A DNA stretch of 42,865 bases from Allorhizocola rhizosphaerae (GTDB taxonomy: Bacteria; Actinomycetota; Actinomycetes; Mycobacteriales; Micromonosporaceae), in assembly GCF_003426775.1 (NCBI RefSeq), contig NZ_QJUG01000052.1:1-42865 (forward strand). The letters are read 5' to 3'. Made by a program: the position numbers and the translations under genes. The notes beneath the pieces were generated by a model. That model made no database searches and was not told the DNA's origin. It was given only the letters and a program-made list of their open reading frames with translations. Of this stretch, positions 1 to 9,317 are shown one piece after another (position 1 is the first letter of the stretch; each line of letters begins with the position of its first letter).

Positions 1-36
1 ATGCAGCGACTACGCTGCATTCTGCGGCCGCCGCAG
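1..36. repeat. Two adjacent short palindromes, possible terminator
   Basis: Positions 1-20 form an 8-bp perfect inverted repeat (ATGCAGCG, loop ACTA, CGCTGCAT). Positions 22-36 form a second one (CTGCGG, CCG, CCGCAG). They lie about 80 bases past the stop of the leftward deaminase gene, so they could end its transcription, but no T-run follows on either strand. The remaining bases up to 113 show no gene. Confidence 0.3.
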
Positions 37-113
37 TTGATATTGAATTGTCCACAACTTTCGATGATCGAGCGGCGGCCGTCCATCATCTGGCTGGGCT
101 TCATTCCGCCAGC

Positions 114-926
114 TCACACGGCATGTCGTGACTGCCGTACTAAGAAGGCGCGGAGAAACATTCGCGGCGCTACTCCTATGTAGGGATGCAGCCTGCTTGC
201 GCCGGCGGGGAACATCTCTCTGGCCCGCGACTTCGGGTAGGGATCAATGTATCTGATCTCTGAGATTTCTACGTCGAGCGCTGCTTTGAAACAGAGATGG
301 CATGGAAACGTTGTGGTGTAGAGCGTTGCATTCCTTACGGCGACTCCTCGCATGGCGGCGTCGTCGATTGCTGCGGCCTCGGCGTGTACTGCGCGCTGTC
401 CCTCAATGACTGAGAGGATCATGGAGCGCTTTAGGGTCTTCGCGATGTCGGTCAACTCGAGCGCGGAGGTGTCAACACCGAGCCTGTGGCCGACGAGCTC
501 GATTGTCTCTTTGAGCATCTCTCGCTTGTATATCTCGCTGGCATCCGCGCCTTCGATCACGTCTGCGGTTTCTCCTGGCGGGACGTCGTTGTAACCGGTA
601 GCGATCACCTTGTCCTCGACTACGAGTGCAGCTCCAACGCGGCGCGACGCGGAGAGGGATCGTGCTGACGCTGCGTGGGCCGAGTACATCGCGAATTCCG
701 CAGGCTCTGGCGGAATGGTGGGATCTCCCCAAAGCAGCTTGACGAATCGAGGTACTTCATCGGCTGCCGCAAGGAAGTAGTCCGCCATGGCATAGGTGTC
801 GTTGACGCGCTGGCCGAATTCCCGGTCTTCCAATTCTTCGCCATCGACATCGATCAGGTCTTGAGCTACTTTGGCCCGATCTGCATCGTTTCGGGGGCTG
901 AGATTTTTCGATGTCAGGTTATGCAT
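114..926 (-). pseudogene. Anti-phage dCTP deaminase-like, C-terminal deaminase part
   Basis: This 270-residue frame carries a zinc-dependent cytidine/deoxycytidylate deaminase domain: HAE at residues 181-183 (zinc ligand and catalytic Glu) and PCHLC at 208-212 (two Cys ligands). The segment before it, with FGQRV near residue 37, a DLL-like LLWGDP motif near 64 and SRRVGAAL near 94, matches the layout of phage-defence dCTP deaminases of the AvcD type, which deplete dCTP/dCMP pools during infection. The first Met is not the natural start: the same frame reads back upstream with family-like sequence (LLIAAQEP), and the N-terminal domain sits in the next frame immediately upstream. A one-base loss near 963-966 separates the halves. 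The family call is strong; whether the gene still works is doubtful unless the frameshift is a sequencing error. Confidence 0.75.
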
Positions 927-1378
927 TCGGGTAGGCAGCGGCTCCTGCGCGGCGATGAGGAGAAACTGCGGCCGTAGGTGTCCCGAAGAAGCTCTACCTC
1001 CTTCGGGCGTTTTAGCGACCGAACGATGAACACGCGGCGATCGCCGCTAGGCATCGCTGTGCTTGTTCGCTCGAGCCGGATCGCCTGAATGTGTGCAATG
1101 ACTAGCTGTGCGACAGCTGCGGCGTCTCCGTGAGACTGGCACAGTGAGTTACCGGCTTCGATCAGCCTCTTGATGCGTTCGTCTTCGAAGTCTGATGGGG
1201 ACAGGTCGACGTCCGCCTGTTTTCCGATAAGCGAACTGACCGGGATCTGCTCGACCTGATAGCCACACTTCGTATGGAAAGTATTGACAAGCTCAGCTGA
1301 GATTGCTTCGGTGTTGGTGCCGATTGGCGCAACGATCGCAATCACAAGTTCCTGTGCTGATCCATCTTCGGTAGCCAT
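914..1378 (-). pseudogene. Anti-phage dCTP deaminase-like, N-terminal P-loop-like part
   Basis: Reading from the ATG at 1378 gives MATEDGSAQELVIAIVAPIGTN, a beta-strand followed by a degenerate P-loop-like turn, as in the N-terminal NTPase-like domain of AvcD-type deaminases. It ends with the family motif IVRSLKRPKEVELLRDTYG (residues about 120-140) and then runs out of frame into an unrelated 16-residue tail. Adding one base at the T-run near 963-966 restores YGRSFLLIAA and joins it to the deaminase domain, for a protein of about 421 residues. That is shorter than typical family members, so the upstream start could be earlier, although nothing upstream of 1378 looks coding. It has no visible partner gene. 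Confidence 0.65.
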
Positions 1379-1586
1379 GGCAAGGCTTCCCCGATCTCCG
1401 TCGGCGAACCGGCCTGTGGCTACCAAGTCTATCGAATGGGGCTCCCACCTCGTTGCCGCTTGGTCAACAACGATCAGGAAACTAGGGCCGAACGTGTGAT
1501 TGCGCCCGAAGTTCACGAAAGCTGACAAGGCGAAGCCGGTGGTTTCTCGGCGAGAAATTGGCGTCGGTGGCAGTCGATCGTGCGTA

Positions 1587-1853
1587 TTACTTCTCGGACG
1601 GCGGCAACCCAGCTGGGCTGGTGTTCCCCAAGCCAAGCTGTTTGATGGCCTCGTCGCCGAGGATGTCGCGCAAGTGCCCGCGCGCGGTCAGGTAAAGGCG
1701 GCGCAGCTCGGCGATCTCGTTGGCGAGAGCAGGAATGTCGGCCAGAGCCAGCGGAGTGAACACCAGTCCGAGCTGTTGCACAGTATCGGCGGTCATCTCT
1801 GCGGCAGCGGCCTCGTGGCGCTGCCGCACGTCGGGCAGCTTGTTGTATCCCAT
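1587..1853 (-). CDS. Small helical hypothetical protein
   Basis: An 88-residue protein, starting MGYNKLPDVRQRHEAAAAEM and predicted to be almost wholly helical. The start at 1853 is chosen because GAGGAGAA sits eight bases upstream. The same frame is open further upstream, but that stretch is the remnant of the AlbA-like gene and reads poorly. It contains no motif I recognise. It may be the last intact gene of the damaged locus, read in the same direction as the AlbA remnant and the deaminase. Function unknown. Confidence 0.5.
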   Translation of the reverse strand: MGYNKLPDVRQRHEAAAAEMTADTVQQLGLVFTPLALADIPALANEIAELRRLYLTARGHLRDILGDEAIKQLGLGNTSPAGLPPSEK

Positions 1854-1989
1854 GCCGTCGTTCTCCTCGCGCCGATTGCTGGTCGGGTTGCCGATGTTCG
1901 ACACGGATGGTCTCACGTAGTAGGCGGTCGCCATCGCACACGGCGTGCCAAGTCGACCTGACCGACGTGCGGCGGTGCTCACCCCCGGC

Positions 1990-2424
1990 GGCGTGCCGAA
2001 CCCGGCCGTGATGTGTTCGCGCTTGGCCCGCAGGGTGCTACCCCCGCGACGCACGTAGAACTCGGGCTTCTTCGGGTAGAGCACGTGCCACGCTGGCCGG
2101 CCTTTCCACCTCCAGCAACAGCACGTGCTTGTGATCGTGTTCGACCCACCGCAGCTGATAGCGCGGCGCGGGTTCGATGTTGTCGCGGACGGCCGAAGCG
2201 ATGAGCAGTTGCACAGCGGCACGGTCGGTGGCAGGCACACCGACGATCTCGCCGTCGTCCTCGACGCCGACCAAGATGGTGCCGGAGTTGAAGGACGCGA
2301 ACGCTGCGACGGTTTTCAGGAACGATCGCTTGTCCTACTGCGGGGTGATGGTCCGCTTGAACTCGACGTGCTGTCCCTCGCCGCCCGCGATCAGCATTTC
2401 CAGATCCGTGCCGGGCTGCCTGTC
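1990..2424 (-). pseudogene. Schlafen/AlbA_2-type ATP-binding domain remnant
   Basis: The frame reading left from about 2424 has the signature of the Schlafen AlbA_2 domain: an HVEFKR motif, then FLKTVAAFASFNSGTILVGV and EDDGEIVGV, and finally the FYVRRGGST strand-turn. It is broken twice. A TAG at 2335-2337 lies between the EFKR motif and the core, and the last part (from RPAWHVLYPKK onward, about 2090) is in another frame, consistent with one extra base. Proteins of this family are often standalone regulators or accessory defence genes. With two independent lesions this is a pseudogene rather than a sequencing artefact. The left boundary is approximate. Confidence 0.6.
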
Positions 2425-2436
2425 ACGCCGGTGATG

Positions 2437-2802
2437 TCAGGAGGACGTCAGGCAGAAGGGGTGGCCGGCCGGATCCAGGAGTACCCGCCAGCGTCCGTCG
2501 CCGGGCTGATGGTCCGGTTTGGCCGCGCCGAGTTGCAGAGCCAGCTCTTCCATCGCATCGAGGTCGTCAGCGCGGAAATCCAGATGGAACTGTTGTGGCA
2601 CGTCCTGACCCGGCCACTGCGGAGCCCGGTATCCGTCAACCCGCTGGAACCCCAGATCACAGCCGGAGCCGTCCGTCAGAGCGACGAACTCGTCCGAACT
2701 GAAGAGTTCGCGCATCCCGGTCAGTGCGCCGTAGAAGCCCGCCAGCGTCTGCGGGTCGGCACAGTCCAGAGTCACCCCTCGCAGTACAGCGCCTGGCACC
2801 AT
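2437..2802 (-). CDS. VOC-family (glyoxalase-like) protein
   Basis: A 121-residue single-domain member of the vicinal oxygen chelate superfamily. The usual beta-alpha-beta-beta-beta halves are visible: VTLDCADPQTLAGFYGALTG at the start, QFHLDFRADDLDAMEE in the middle, and the typical C-terminal LLDPAGHPFCL. Metal-ligand positions (His in FHLDF, Asp/His in DPAGHPF) are plausible, but the substrate cannot be inferred; the family includes glyoxalases, dioxygenases and antibiotic-resistance proteins. The ATG at 2802 has AAGGAG close upstream. It appears intact between two broken genes and could be an ordinary chromosomal remnant. Confidence 0.8.
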   Translation of the reverse strand: MVPGAVLRGVTLDCADPQTLAGFYGALTGMRELFSSDEFVALTDGSGCDLGFQRVDGYRAPQWPGQDVPQQFHLDFRADDLDAMEELALQLGAAKPDHQPGDGRWRVLLDPAGHPFCLTSS

Positions 2803-2853
2803 CCGCTCCTTCGCGTCCGCGTGTCGGTCTCCGTGCGCCGCCGCTGCACGCGA

Positions 2854-3102
2854 TCACCCGGCCACAGCCACACCGTACTCGCCACCTCCACCGCTGAAGT
2901 AGCGGTTTATCCCTGCCTCAGCGCAACGGGTGGCTGTGACCGGCGCTTTCGATGCATGCCCTAGCGCGAAGCCGCGCCCATGGTGCAGGCGAAGCTGGCG
3001 GGCCAGGGATGTCTTGCCGGAACCCGAGTTTCCGCGGATCACTACGAGCGCTGTCGGCGTGTGTGGCACCGGCCGATTGTCGGCGGGTGCATGTCCCCGC
3101 AC
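2854..3102 (-). pseudogene. P-loop kinase/AAA protein, 5' fragment
   Basis: The first 50 residues read TALVVIRGNSGSGKTSLARQ, a clear Walker A motif typical of small actinobacterial P-loop kinases of about 170-190 residues. After HHGRGFALG the family resemblance stops and the frame continues with low-complexity sequence to a stop, so Walker B and the lid region are absent. I read this as the 5' end of a gene truncated by a deletion or rearrangement near 2955. The gene points toward the VOC gene. Confidence 0.55.
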
Positions 3103-3245
3103 GGCGGCATCTGCGTTGGTGCGTTGCCTCTGCTGTTCGCGTCAACGCCGGCGATCGGGTATCGCGCCTCGGCCGCTGGCGACTGCCCATGCCTATGACG
3201 GCCGTGATAGCACATGGCCTGACAGGGCCGAGGCGATTGCGCCAG

Positions 3246-4742
3246 TCACCTTCCTGCACCGGCTGCGGTTTGCAGGTGTTCGGGGAGTTCGGCTTCCCAC
3301 TCGCGGCGCTTGCGGCGGCCGAGGCCGGTAGCCGGTGGCACGCCAGCGGCACGGGACAATTCCGCTCCGGTGGGAACCCGGCCCGCTGCGACCTCGTGGT
3401 CCCAGAAGCGGCGCATGGCTGCAACGGCGGTGAGGTCGGCCTCGTCATCGGGCCGGTCGTCGCCGGTCATGCCGTCGTCCAGTGCGTCGTCGTCCAGCGC
3501 GCCGCTGCCGTCGCGCTGGGCGGCGGACGGTCCTGCGGCTTGGAATGAGCGGCCGTCAAGATCCGGGGACAGGCCGAAGGTGGCCGCGTCGGGCTCACGG
3601 CGGCCACTGAGTTCGGGATCGCCGCGCAACTCTGGCGCGGTGTACTCCAAGACCGCGGTGCCGGTCGAGAAGTGCCGGCCGTTGGCTTGTTCGGCTCGAC
3701 CAGGCTGCGGGTGGCTGGCATCCTCCAGTGCCGCCTGGCCGGGCAGGACGGCTCGGAGCACCTTTGTTCCATTGGTGCTCGCGGTTTCGGCTGCCGCGTC
3801 GTGCTTGGCCTGGTTGGGATCGAGGGCGTGGCCCGGGGCGGCGGCATCGATCGTGTGCGTGGCCGCGCTGGTGTCGTGCTGCCATGCGTTGAGGTGGGCG
3901 ACCGCCTGCGGTGAGGTGGCGTCGACGAAACCGTAGAGGGTGGCCATGTACATCTGCATGGCTTGGCGTTCGTTGGTGGCGTCCGGGAAGTCGGCCAGGC
4001 CGATGTGTTCGGCGGCCTGCATCGCCTGCTTGACCACTCTGCGGTGGGCGCGGCGGACCCGCCAGGCGAACGATTTCTTGCTTTGCAGCAGGTGAAGGTG
4101 TAGCCGTGCCCGGCCGAGTTTGGCGCGGCGGCGTGCCCGGTCCACTCGGGACACGTCGCGGTCGCGGGCTTCGGCCAGGCGCAGCCAGACAAAGATCCGT
4201 TCTGGCGTGATGGCCCAGTTGATCCGCCGGGCGGTTCTGCCGAGCCGCACGTTGCGTTCGGCGGCCAAGGCGCGTTCCCACATCCAGGCGGCCACCAGCG
4301 GGGCGACCAGGCGCAGGCACACTTCGCGGAAACTGTCACTGTCCAATGCGGACAGCGTCGCGGTGAGTGCAGCCAACGCCCAGACGGCGATGCCGTCGAT
4401 GCCGGTGGTGCCGGTCTGCGGGTCACGCAGCAGCCTTGATCGGGCCAGCAGTGCGGAGGCGAACAGCGCGATCTCGATGAAGGCGAAGAACGCGATCCGT
4501 AAGGGTGTTTCGCCGAGGATGTCGGTGAAGAACTTCCACATGCCTGATGCGCTCACCGCTGTGGCCAGTGCGGCGGCGAGGATGGTGAGGATGTTGGCGA
4601 CCAGCAGGGTCGCCCGGTGCTCTTTGAGCGCCCGGAGCCGGTTTGCCGCCACCAGCAGCACCGCCACACCCGCCAGCGCGCCGACACTGGCGATCAGCGT
4701 TTGGTTGGCGGTGTAGAACCTGCTGATGTCGTCGAAGGTCAC
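3246..4742 (-). CDS. Multi-pass membrane protein with C-terminal HTH, Spd/DUF2637-like
   Basis: A 498-residue protein. Residues about 10-200 hold four to six membrane segments separated by a LIASVGALAGVAVLL-type helix, SFFAFIEIALFAS-like helices and a LSALDSDSF loop. A basic cytoplasmic part follows (RRINWAITPERIFVWLRLAEA), then a long Ala/Asp/Pro-rich linker, and the C-terminus has GRVPTGAELSRAAGVPPATG, which looks like a helix-turn-helix. This order resembles DUF2637/SpdB-type proteins found on actinomycete plasmids and conjugative elements, but the match is by architecture and not certain. The start is the GTG at 4742 because AGAAAGGACC lies eight bases upstream; an in-frame ATG at 4850 has no such site. 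It is downstream of the 4811-5463 gene and probably co-transcribed. Confidence 0.6.
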   Translation of the reverse strand: MTFDDISRFYTANQTLIASVGALAGVAVLLVAANRLRALKEHRATLLVANILTILAAALATAVSASGMWKFFTDILGETPLRIAFFAFIEIALFASALLARSRLLRDPQTGTTGIDGIAVWALAALTATLSALDSDSFREVCLRLVAPLVAAWMWERALAAERNVRLGRTARRINWAITPERIFVWLRLAEARDRDVSRVDRARRRAKLGRARLHLHLLQSKKSFAWRVRRAHRRVVKQAMQAAEHIGLADFPDATNERQAMQMYMATLYGFVDATSPQAVAHLNAWQHDTSAATHTIDAAAPGHALDPNQAKHDAAAETASTNGTKVLRAVLPGQAALEDASHPQPGRAEQANGRHFSTGTAVLEYTAPELRGDPELSGRREPDAATFGLSPDLDGRSFQAAGPSAAQRDGSGALDDDALDDGMTGDDRPDDEADLTAVAAMRRFWDHEVAAGRVPTGAELSRAAGVPPATGLGRRKRREWEAELPEHLQTAAGAGR

Positions 4743-4810
4743 GTTGGTGGTCCTTTCTCGTGTCTGGCCGTGGGGTGGGCGACCGGCTTGGCGGCGTCGT
4801 CTCGACCGGG

Positions 4811-5463
4811 TCAGGCCGGTGTTCGGTGTGGGTGCCCGGTCGGCAGGCATCGGCAGTGGTCCTGGGACCGGCGTGCCTGCAGCGCCTGACGCACCTCGTC
4901 GATCTCGGCGAGGTTGCCCGCGACGCTGGTCCAGGTGAGGGCCACCGCGCCGGGCTCAATGCCGGGCGTGGCCTGGCCGGGTGGGTTGACCGCGATCCAG
5001 ATGTCGGCACTCAACAGCACCGCCGCTTCGCGCAGCCGCGACACGGTTGGGTCGTGGTGCAGCTGTGTGTGGTCGTCAGATCGTCGAGGTCGGCCCCGTA
5101 AGCAGGGTCGAACTCGTGCAGGACATCGACGCCGGCGCACAACCTCACCGCGAGGTCGCGACGTTGCTCGGCCGGAGACCGCGCCCCATTGACCGTGCAC
5201 TGGTACAGCTCCCACGCGTCTTGCGGGTGCATGTTCAGATAATCGGCGACCTGCCACCAATCCAGACCGGCGTGCAGGGCGTCGCGGACGACAGCGTGTG
5301 GCAGCATCTCGGCGCGTTCGCGCAGCAGCCGGATGGGTTCGAGGGTGCGCCGCCAGCGTTGTTGGGCGACGGCCTGTGCGGCCAGGCCAAAGGTGTCGGC
5401 GTGCGTGGCGCGGCACCCGTCGCGCAGGCGCGCGGTGCAAGTGGCTTCTCGCGGTTCGACCAT
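4811..5463 (-). pseudogene. Hypothetical protein, frameshifted
   Basis: From the ATG at 5463 (AAGGA eight bases upstream) a soluble helical protein reads MVEPREATCTARLRDGC through a conserved-looking DWWQVADYLNMHPQDAWELY near residue 85. At about 5070-5090 that frame turns into a Cys-rich unlikely tail and stops at 5011, while the next frame continues sensibly (LREAAVLLSADIWIAVNPPG) to a stop at 4811. One lost base explains it; the corrected product would be about 217 residues. I do not recognise the family. The position between the prepilin peptidase and the HTH membrane protein suggests it belongs to the same operon. It could be a true pseudogene or an indel in the sequence. Confidence 0.5.
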
Positions 5464-5513
5464 AGTTATGTCCTTGAGAGGGGAAGTGGGAAGGGTCGTG
5501 GTACAGGTGCTTT

Positions 5514-6230
5514 TCATTGCCACATCAGGGCGGCTGCCGCCCCGGCGATGAGGAACGGCCCCAGCGGCAGGTGACCCCCAGGCTGGAGTTTTCTGGTCTT
5601 GCGCATGGCGACGGCGGTGACGGCGGCGGCACCGAAACCGAGCAGGCATCCCGCGTACACCGCCGCCCAGCTGTGCCAGCCCAAGGCTGCGGCCACCGGC
5701 ACCGCCAGGGCGACGTCGCCCCAGCCGAGCTGCCCACGCGACAGCACAGCCAAGACGGCGAAAAGTGCGGCCAGCACCGCACCGGCGGCAACGGCCCGCC
5801 ACCACCCGGTGCTGTCACCTCCGGCGGCCAGCAGGGCAAGGAATCCTATGGTGGTAGCGGCGGTGAGGCGGTGCGGCAGGCGCAGCATCGCGAGGTCGAC
5901 GAAGGCGAGCACGATCATGCCGGTGGCCCACCACGCGTACGCGGCCAGCGCCCATCCGGTCCACCCGGACAGCCACAGGATGACGGCGGCGGCGATGGTG
6001 GCGGCTTCCAGCTGGAATGGTCGCGGGCTGACCGGCGTGGCGCACACGCGGCAGCGACCGGTCGGCCCGCAGGTGCCCGGCCACAACGGTGCTCCGCACG
6101 CGCATCGGGTGCGCCACGGCCGGTCGGGTTCAGTGCTGTGGTGGGCGACGAGCCAGCGCAGCAGCGGCGTGAACGCCACCGCGTACAGCGCGGGCGGAAC
6201 AGCGGGCCGGGTGGAGGAGGTGGTAGTCAT
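5514..6230 (-). CDS. Type IV prepilin peptidase (A24 family)
   Basis: A 238-residue membrane aspartyl protease that would cleave the leader of type IV pilin-like or Tad pilin-like precursors at the inner face of the membrane. The N-terminal cytoplasmic part has paired Cys motifs (CACG and CRVC, residues about 43-64), as in the zinc-binding loop of the full-length enzymes. The two catalytic aspartates are in VDLAMLRLPHRL (about 113-124) and in the GWGD motif (about 169-172). Six or more hydrophobic helices fill the rest. Its ATG overlaps the stop of the upstream LysM-BTAD gene (ATGA), so the two are translationally coupled. No pilin, assembly ATPase or TadB/C-like gene is present nearby, so its substrates must lie outside this window or it is an orphan. 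Confidence 0.85.
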   Translation of the reverse strand: MTTTSSTRPAVPPALYAVAFTPLLRWLVAHHSTEPDRPWRTRCACGAPLWPGTCGPTGRCRVCATPVSPRPFQLEAATIAAAVILWLSGWTGWALAAYAWWATGMIVLAFVDLAMLRLPHRLTAATTIGFLALLAAGGDSTGWWRAVAAGAVLAALFAVLAVLSRGQLGWGDVALAVPVAAALGWHSWAAVYAGCLLGFGAAAVTAVAMRKTRKLQPGGHLPLGPFLIAGAAAALMWQ

Positions 6231-8931
6231 CGGTGTTCCAGGCTGGTGCGCAGCTTCGTGGCCAGGGCGGTGGTTTCCTCTTCAGGTTCGGCGTCCAGGT
6301 CGGCCAGGGCCTTGGTGAGCGCCCGCAGCAGGGTACGGATGCCATCGGCGTCACCGAGAGCGTGCCGGGCATGCATCGCCTTGCGGTACAAGGATTCGTT
6401 GTAGCGGTCCATGCCGATCGCCTTATCCAGCAGAGTCGAGGCGGCATGCGGGTCGGTGTCGAGCAGGTCCTCGGCCAGCAGCAGGTGGGCTTCGATGCCC
6501 CAGCGGCGGACCGCCTCCCGATGCGGGGTGATCCATTCGTAGTCCGTGCCGTCCGCCAGCGGCGCGGTGTACAGGTTGCACGCTTGGGTCAGCAGTGCCC
6601 GCCTGTGCTCGCCGGTGGCGATGCCGCCGGTGCGCAGCAGGTCGCGCAGCTGCCAGATGTCGACCTCGACGGTAGCCGGGTCGAGCCGGTAGCGGCCCGC
6701 GCTCTTGATGACGTAGGCGGCCTTGGCGTCGGCGCTGCCGGCACGGGCGAGGTTATGGCGCAGGTTGGAGGCGTTGGTGTGCACCCGCTGGTCGGCCTGG
6801 GACAGACGGGCGTCGGGCTCAAGGTATTCGCCGATCTCCCGGGTGGAGGAACCGTCGGGGTGGCAGGCCAGGAACACCGCCAGCTCGCGCGCTTTGCTAC
6901 GCAGGTCCCGCCCGGGTTCGGTGATGTCCTCGATGCGCGGTGCGCCGAGCACGCACAGCCGGGCCTTACGGCCGCCGGCCCCGGCCGAAGCCGCAGCGGC
7001 GGAGGGTGTCGGCGGTTCTGGCTGCGCAGCGGGTGCCGGTTCGGCGGCGCGGATGGCAACCAGCGCAATGGTGGGCGCAACAAATGAGGGCGCGGCGGGT
7101 GGCTGCCCGGTGTGGGCTTCGTGGAGCGTGCTCAGGATGTGCACAGCGGCGTCGGCTTGCAGCACGGGAAGGCGCGGCGGGACCGGCTCGGCCGGTTGCC
7201 CGGACAGCAGTTTGGTATGCCCGTCCGTGCTGACTTCGACGGTGGCGCCGTGCGCCCATTCGCCGAGCAGGAGCGCCGACACACGCAGTCCCGTGCCTAG
7301 GACGAGGCCGTATTTGGCGCGCATCCGGGCGCCGGGCGGTGGGCTGTCGGCCACGAGCAGGATCGGCGGCAGGGCCTCCTCATAGGGTGCCTCCTGCCGC
7401 AGTGTGTCCAGATCGGACAGTGAGCGTTCGTCGAGGATGCGGGATCGGTGCAGTAGCTGGGCTTCGATGATGGTCAAGGCGTCGTCGATGTCGTCGGCGA
7501 TGTGCAGCCGGGGCCAGGGGCCGAGGGTGGCGGCGTCGGAGCCGATCAGGGTGGCCAGGGTGGCGGCGTCGATGACGACTTCGCCGCGCCGGTCGGGGTG
7601 GTGTGGCCCGCCGGAAGCCAACGCGGCAACGATTGCGGCGCGGGCGCCGTCGCCTTGCAGCCCAATGCCACCGGGTGGCAGCGCGGCGAGTTTGGGGACC
7701 GCGGCGGCCTGCTCGGCTTCCCCGGCGTGCAGGGTCAGCTCAGGGTGGTGGGCGACGGCGCGGCGTAGCCGGGCGACCGGCGGCGGCAGCTCGGTGGGCG
7801 GGTCGTCATCGTCGGCGTCGACGGTGAAGCGGCGGCGGCGCTGCAGCCACACCAGCGCGGCGGCGGCAATGATCGCCGCTGCGAGGGTCCAGGTCACCCA
7901 ACTGCCATCGGGCAACAGCACACCATGCTCGTCGGCGGCCGGTGCGCTCGCCGACGCGTCCGGCGACCCACCCGCACTCGGTGAGACCGATGCCGTGCTG
8001 CTGGTAGACGCGGATGGGGTTGCTGACGTGGCGGGCACGGTGGGCACGACCGGGTTGGCGGCGGCGGCCGAAGGGCTGACCGTGGTTGACGGGCTCGGGG
8101 TCGGCTCACCGATCACGCCGTCCGGGTCTTGGACCTGGGGCGGTGGTGCGGGTGGCTGTGTGGGCGTGGCGTCGGCCGGTGGACGAGCGTCGGCGGGCAG
8201 CCGCAGATCCCAGCCAGGATAGATGATGTTGCAGTCGCGCAGGGTGCCGCCGACCTTGGGGAAGTGCCGGTGCCGGTTGAGTTCGCAGATCTCCGGCCAC
8301 CGGTCTGCGTCGCCTAACCACGCTTTGGCGATCTTCGACAGGTGGTCGCCGCGTTCAACGATGTAGGTGTAGCTGGTGTCGCCGACCAGGACGGTGGCTG
8401 GGCCTTGCGCCGCAGGCAGGTTGCGGGCCGCCACCGTGATGACCGTATCGACTGGTGCGGGTTCGCTAACAACGTGTGCCACCAATCGTGGACCTACCGA
8501 TTGAGGCCGCGCCATGGGCGAAGCCGCTAAGGCCACGGTGTCGGCTGGTTGGCCGATGTATATGCCTGAGGCGACAGAGGTGGCTGCTGGGGCGAACAGT
8601 GTGGCGGCCTGGCCTGCGACCAAGGCCGCGGCCAAGCCCTGGACCGGCCGCAGCATCCGCAATCGAAGGGGGAAATGCCCCTGGTCCGAGCGATCACCTC
8701 GATCGCCAGCGAGCTGAGCAGCAGCAGCCACACAGCCCATAGAACGATAGTCAGAAATGGGGCAAGTTGGCGCAGCGTCAAGGGTTCGACGGTCAAACGA
8801 CCGATCTCCTCCACGGCGCGCGGGAACGGGTTTCCGGCGAAGTGCAGCAGTGCCCATGGCGGGACAGCCACCACTGCGAGGATCACCGCAGTGTTGATGA
8901 TCGCGACGGCCCCGCGTCGCACCACATCCAT
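6227..8931 (-). CDS. LysM-BTAD membrane protein (one-base frameshift)
   Basis: A roughly 900-residue composite. The ATG at 8931 gives MDVVRRGAVAIINTAVILAV with two membrane helices up to about residue 88; the frame then changes at a G5 run (8668-8672, one base short) and continues as RLRMLRPVQGLAAALVAGQA. A LysM domain follows (YTYIVERGDHLSKIAKAWLG, ending IIYPGWDLRLP), then a Pro/Ser/Thr-rich linker, a third membrane helix (WTLAAAIIAAAALVWL), a long cytoplasmic region, and a C-terminal winged-helix/BTAD pair (LRSKARELAVFLACHPDGSS through the TPR-like helices). Known proteins of this build are actinobacterial and poorly characterised. BTAD is the activation domain of SARP regulators; here it is membrane-tethered, so a signal-coupled regulatory or scaffolding role is inferred. 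The frameshift may be real or a homopolymer error. Confidence 0.75.
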
Positions 8932-9063
8932 GATCCACCTCTGTTTCGTCCGTCTGCCGGTACCGAGGCGACCGAGCCGACCGAGCTGTGTGCCGCTAAC
9001 GGCCGCTCACCCGAGGATCAGCGCGTCATGGGACGGCGGCAATGGATTGGGCGATGACCCGAA

Positions 9064-9090
9064 CTGACACGGTCTGACACACGCTGACAC
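9064..9090. promoter_or_regulatory. Three phased CTGACAC heptamer repeats
   Basis: CTGACAC occurs at 9064-9070, 9074-9080 and 9084-9090, exactly 10 bp apart, so all three copies face the same side of the helix. The array is about 135 bases upstream of the LysM-BTAD start at 8931. SARP-type BTAD regulators are known to bind direct heptamer repeats with about one helical turn of spacing. The identity of the binding protein is inferred, not shown. Confidence 0.5.
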
Positions 9091-9208
9091 GAGCACCCTG
9101 AGCTGCGGATCGACGTGCATCTCGCGATGGGGACGGAAACCTGCGGATCGGGAGTGGACCCAATAGCGTGCACACCAGAGGACGCGGATTCGGCTGGGGC
9201 GGTTCACG

Positions 9209-9304
9209 ATGTTCGAGATGTGGCTACCGCTCCGCCTGGACATGTCCGTCGACTTGTTCGACGTCGATGTTGACGGTATTGCCGTGGGTGACAAGGCAGG
9301 CTGA
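9209..9304 (+). CDS. Possible 31-residue small protein
   Basis: An ATG at 9209 opens MFEMWLPLRLDMSVDLFDVD, an acidic and hydrophobic peptide ending at 9304. A weak GGGGCGG site lies upstream. It is followed at 9318 by a second small frame with a better ribosome site. Nothing else in 8932-9570 looks coding. Both could be parts of one small gene with a frameshift, since the second reads well from position 9290. Function unknown. Confidence 0.3.
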   Translation: MFEMWLPLRLDMSVDLFDVDVDGIAVGDKAG

Positions 9305-9317
9305 GCTGGAGGCGCTC

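Noticed and set aside
914-970. Programmed frameshifting in the deaminase gene
   Set aside because: No clear slippery heptamer or downstream structure; a one-base loss in a short T-run is simpler.
4120-4716. Long plus-strand frames opposite the HTH membrane protein
   Set aside because: They are Arg/Ser-rich mirror frames of a GC-rich gene and lack ribosome sites.
6233-8222. Several long plus-strand frames opposite the LysM-BTAD gene
   Set aside because: Gly/Arg-rich antisense frames without motifs; the minus strand carries LysM and BTAD.
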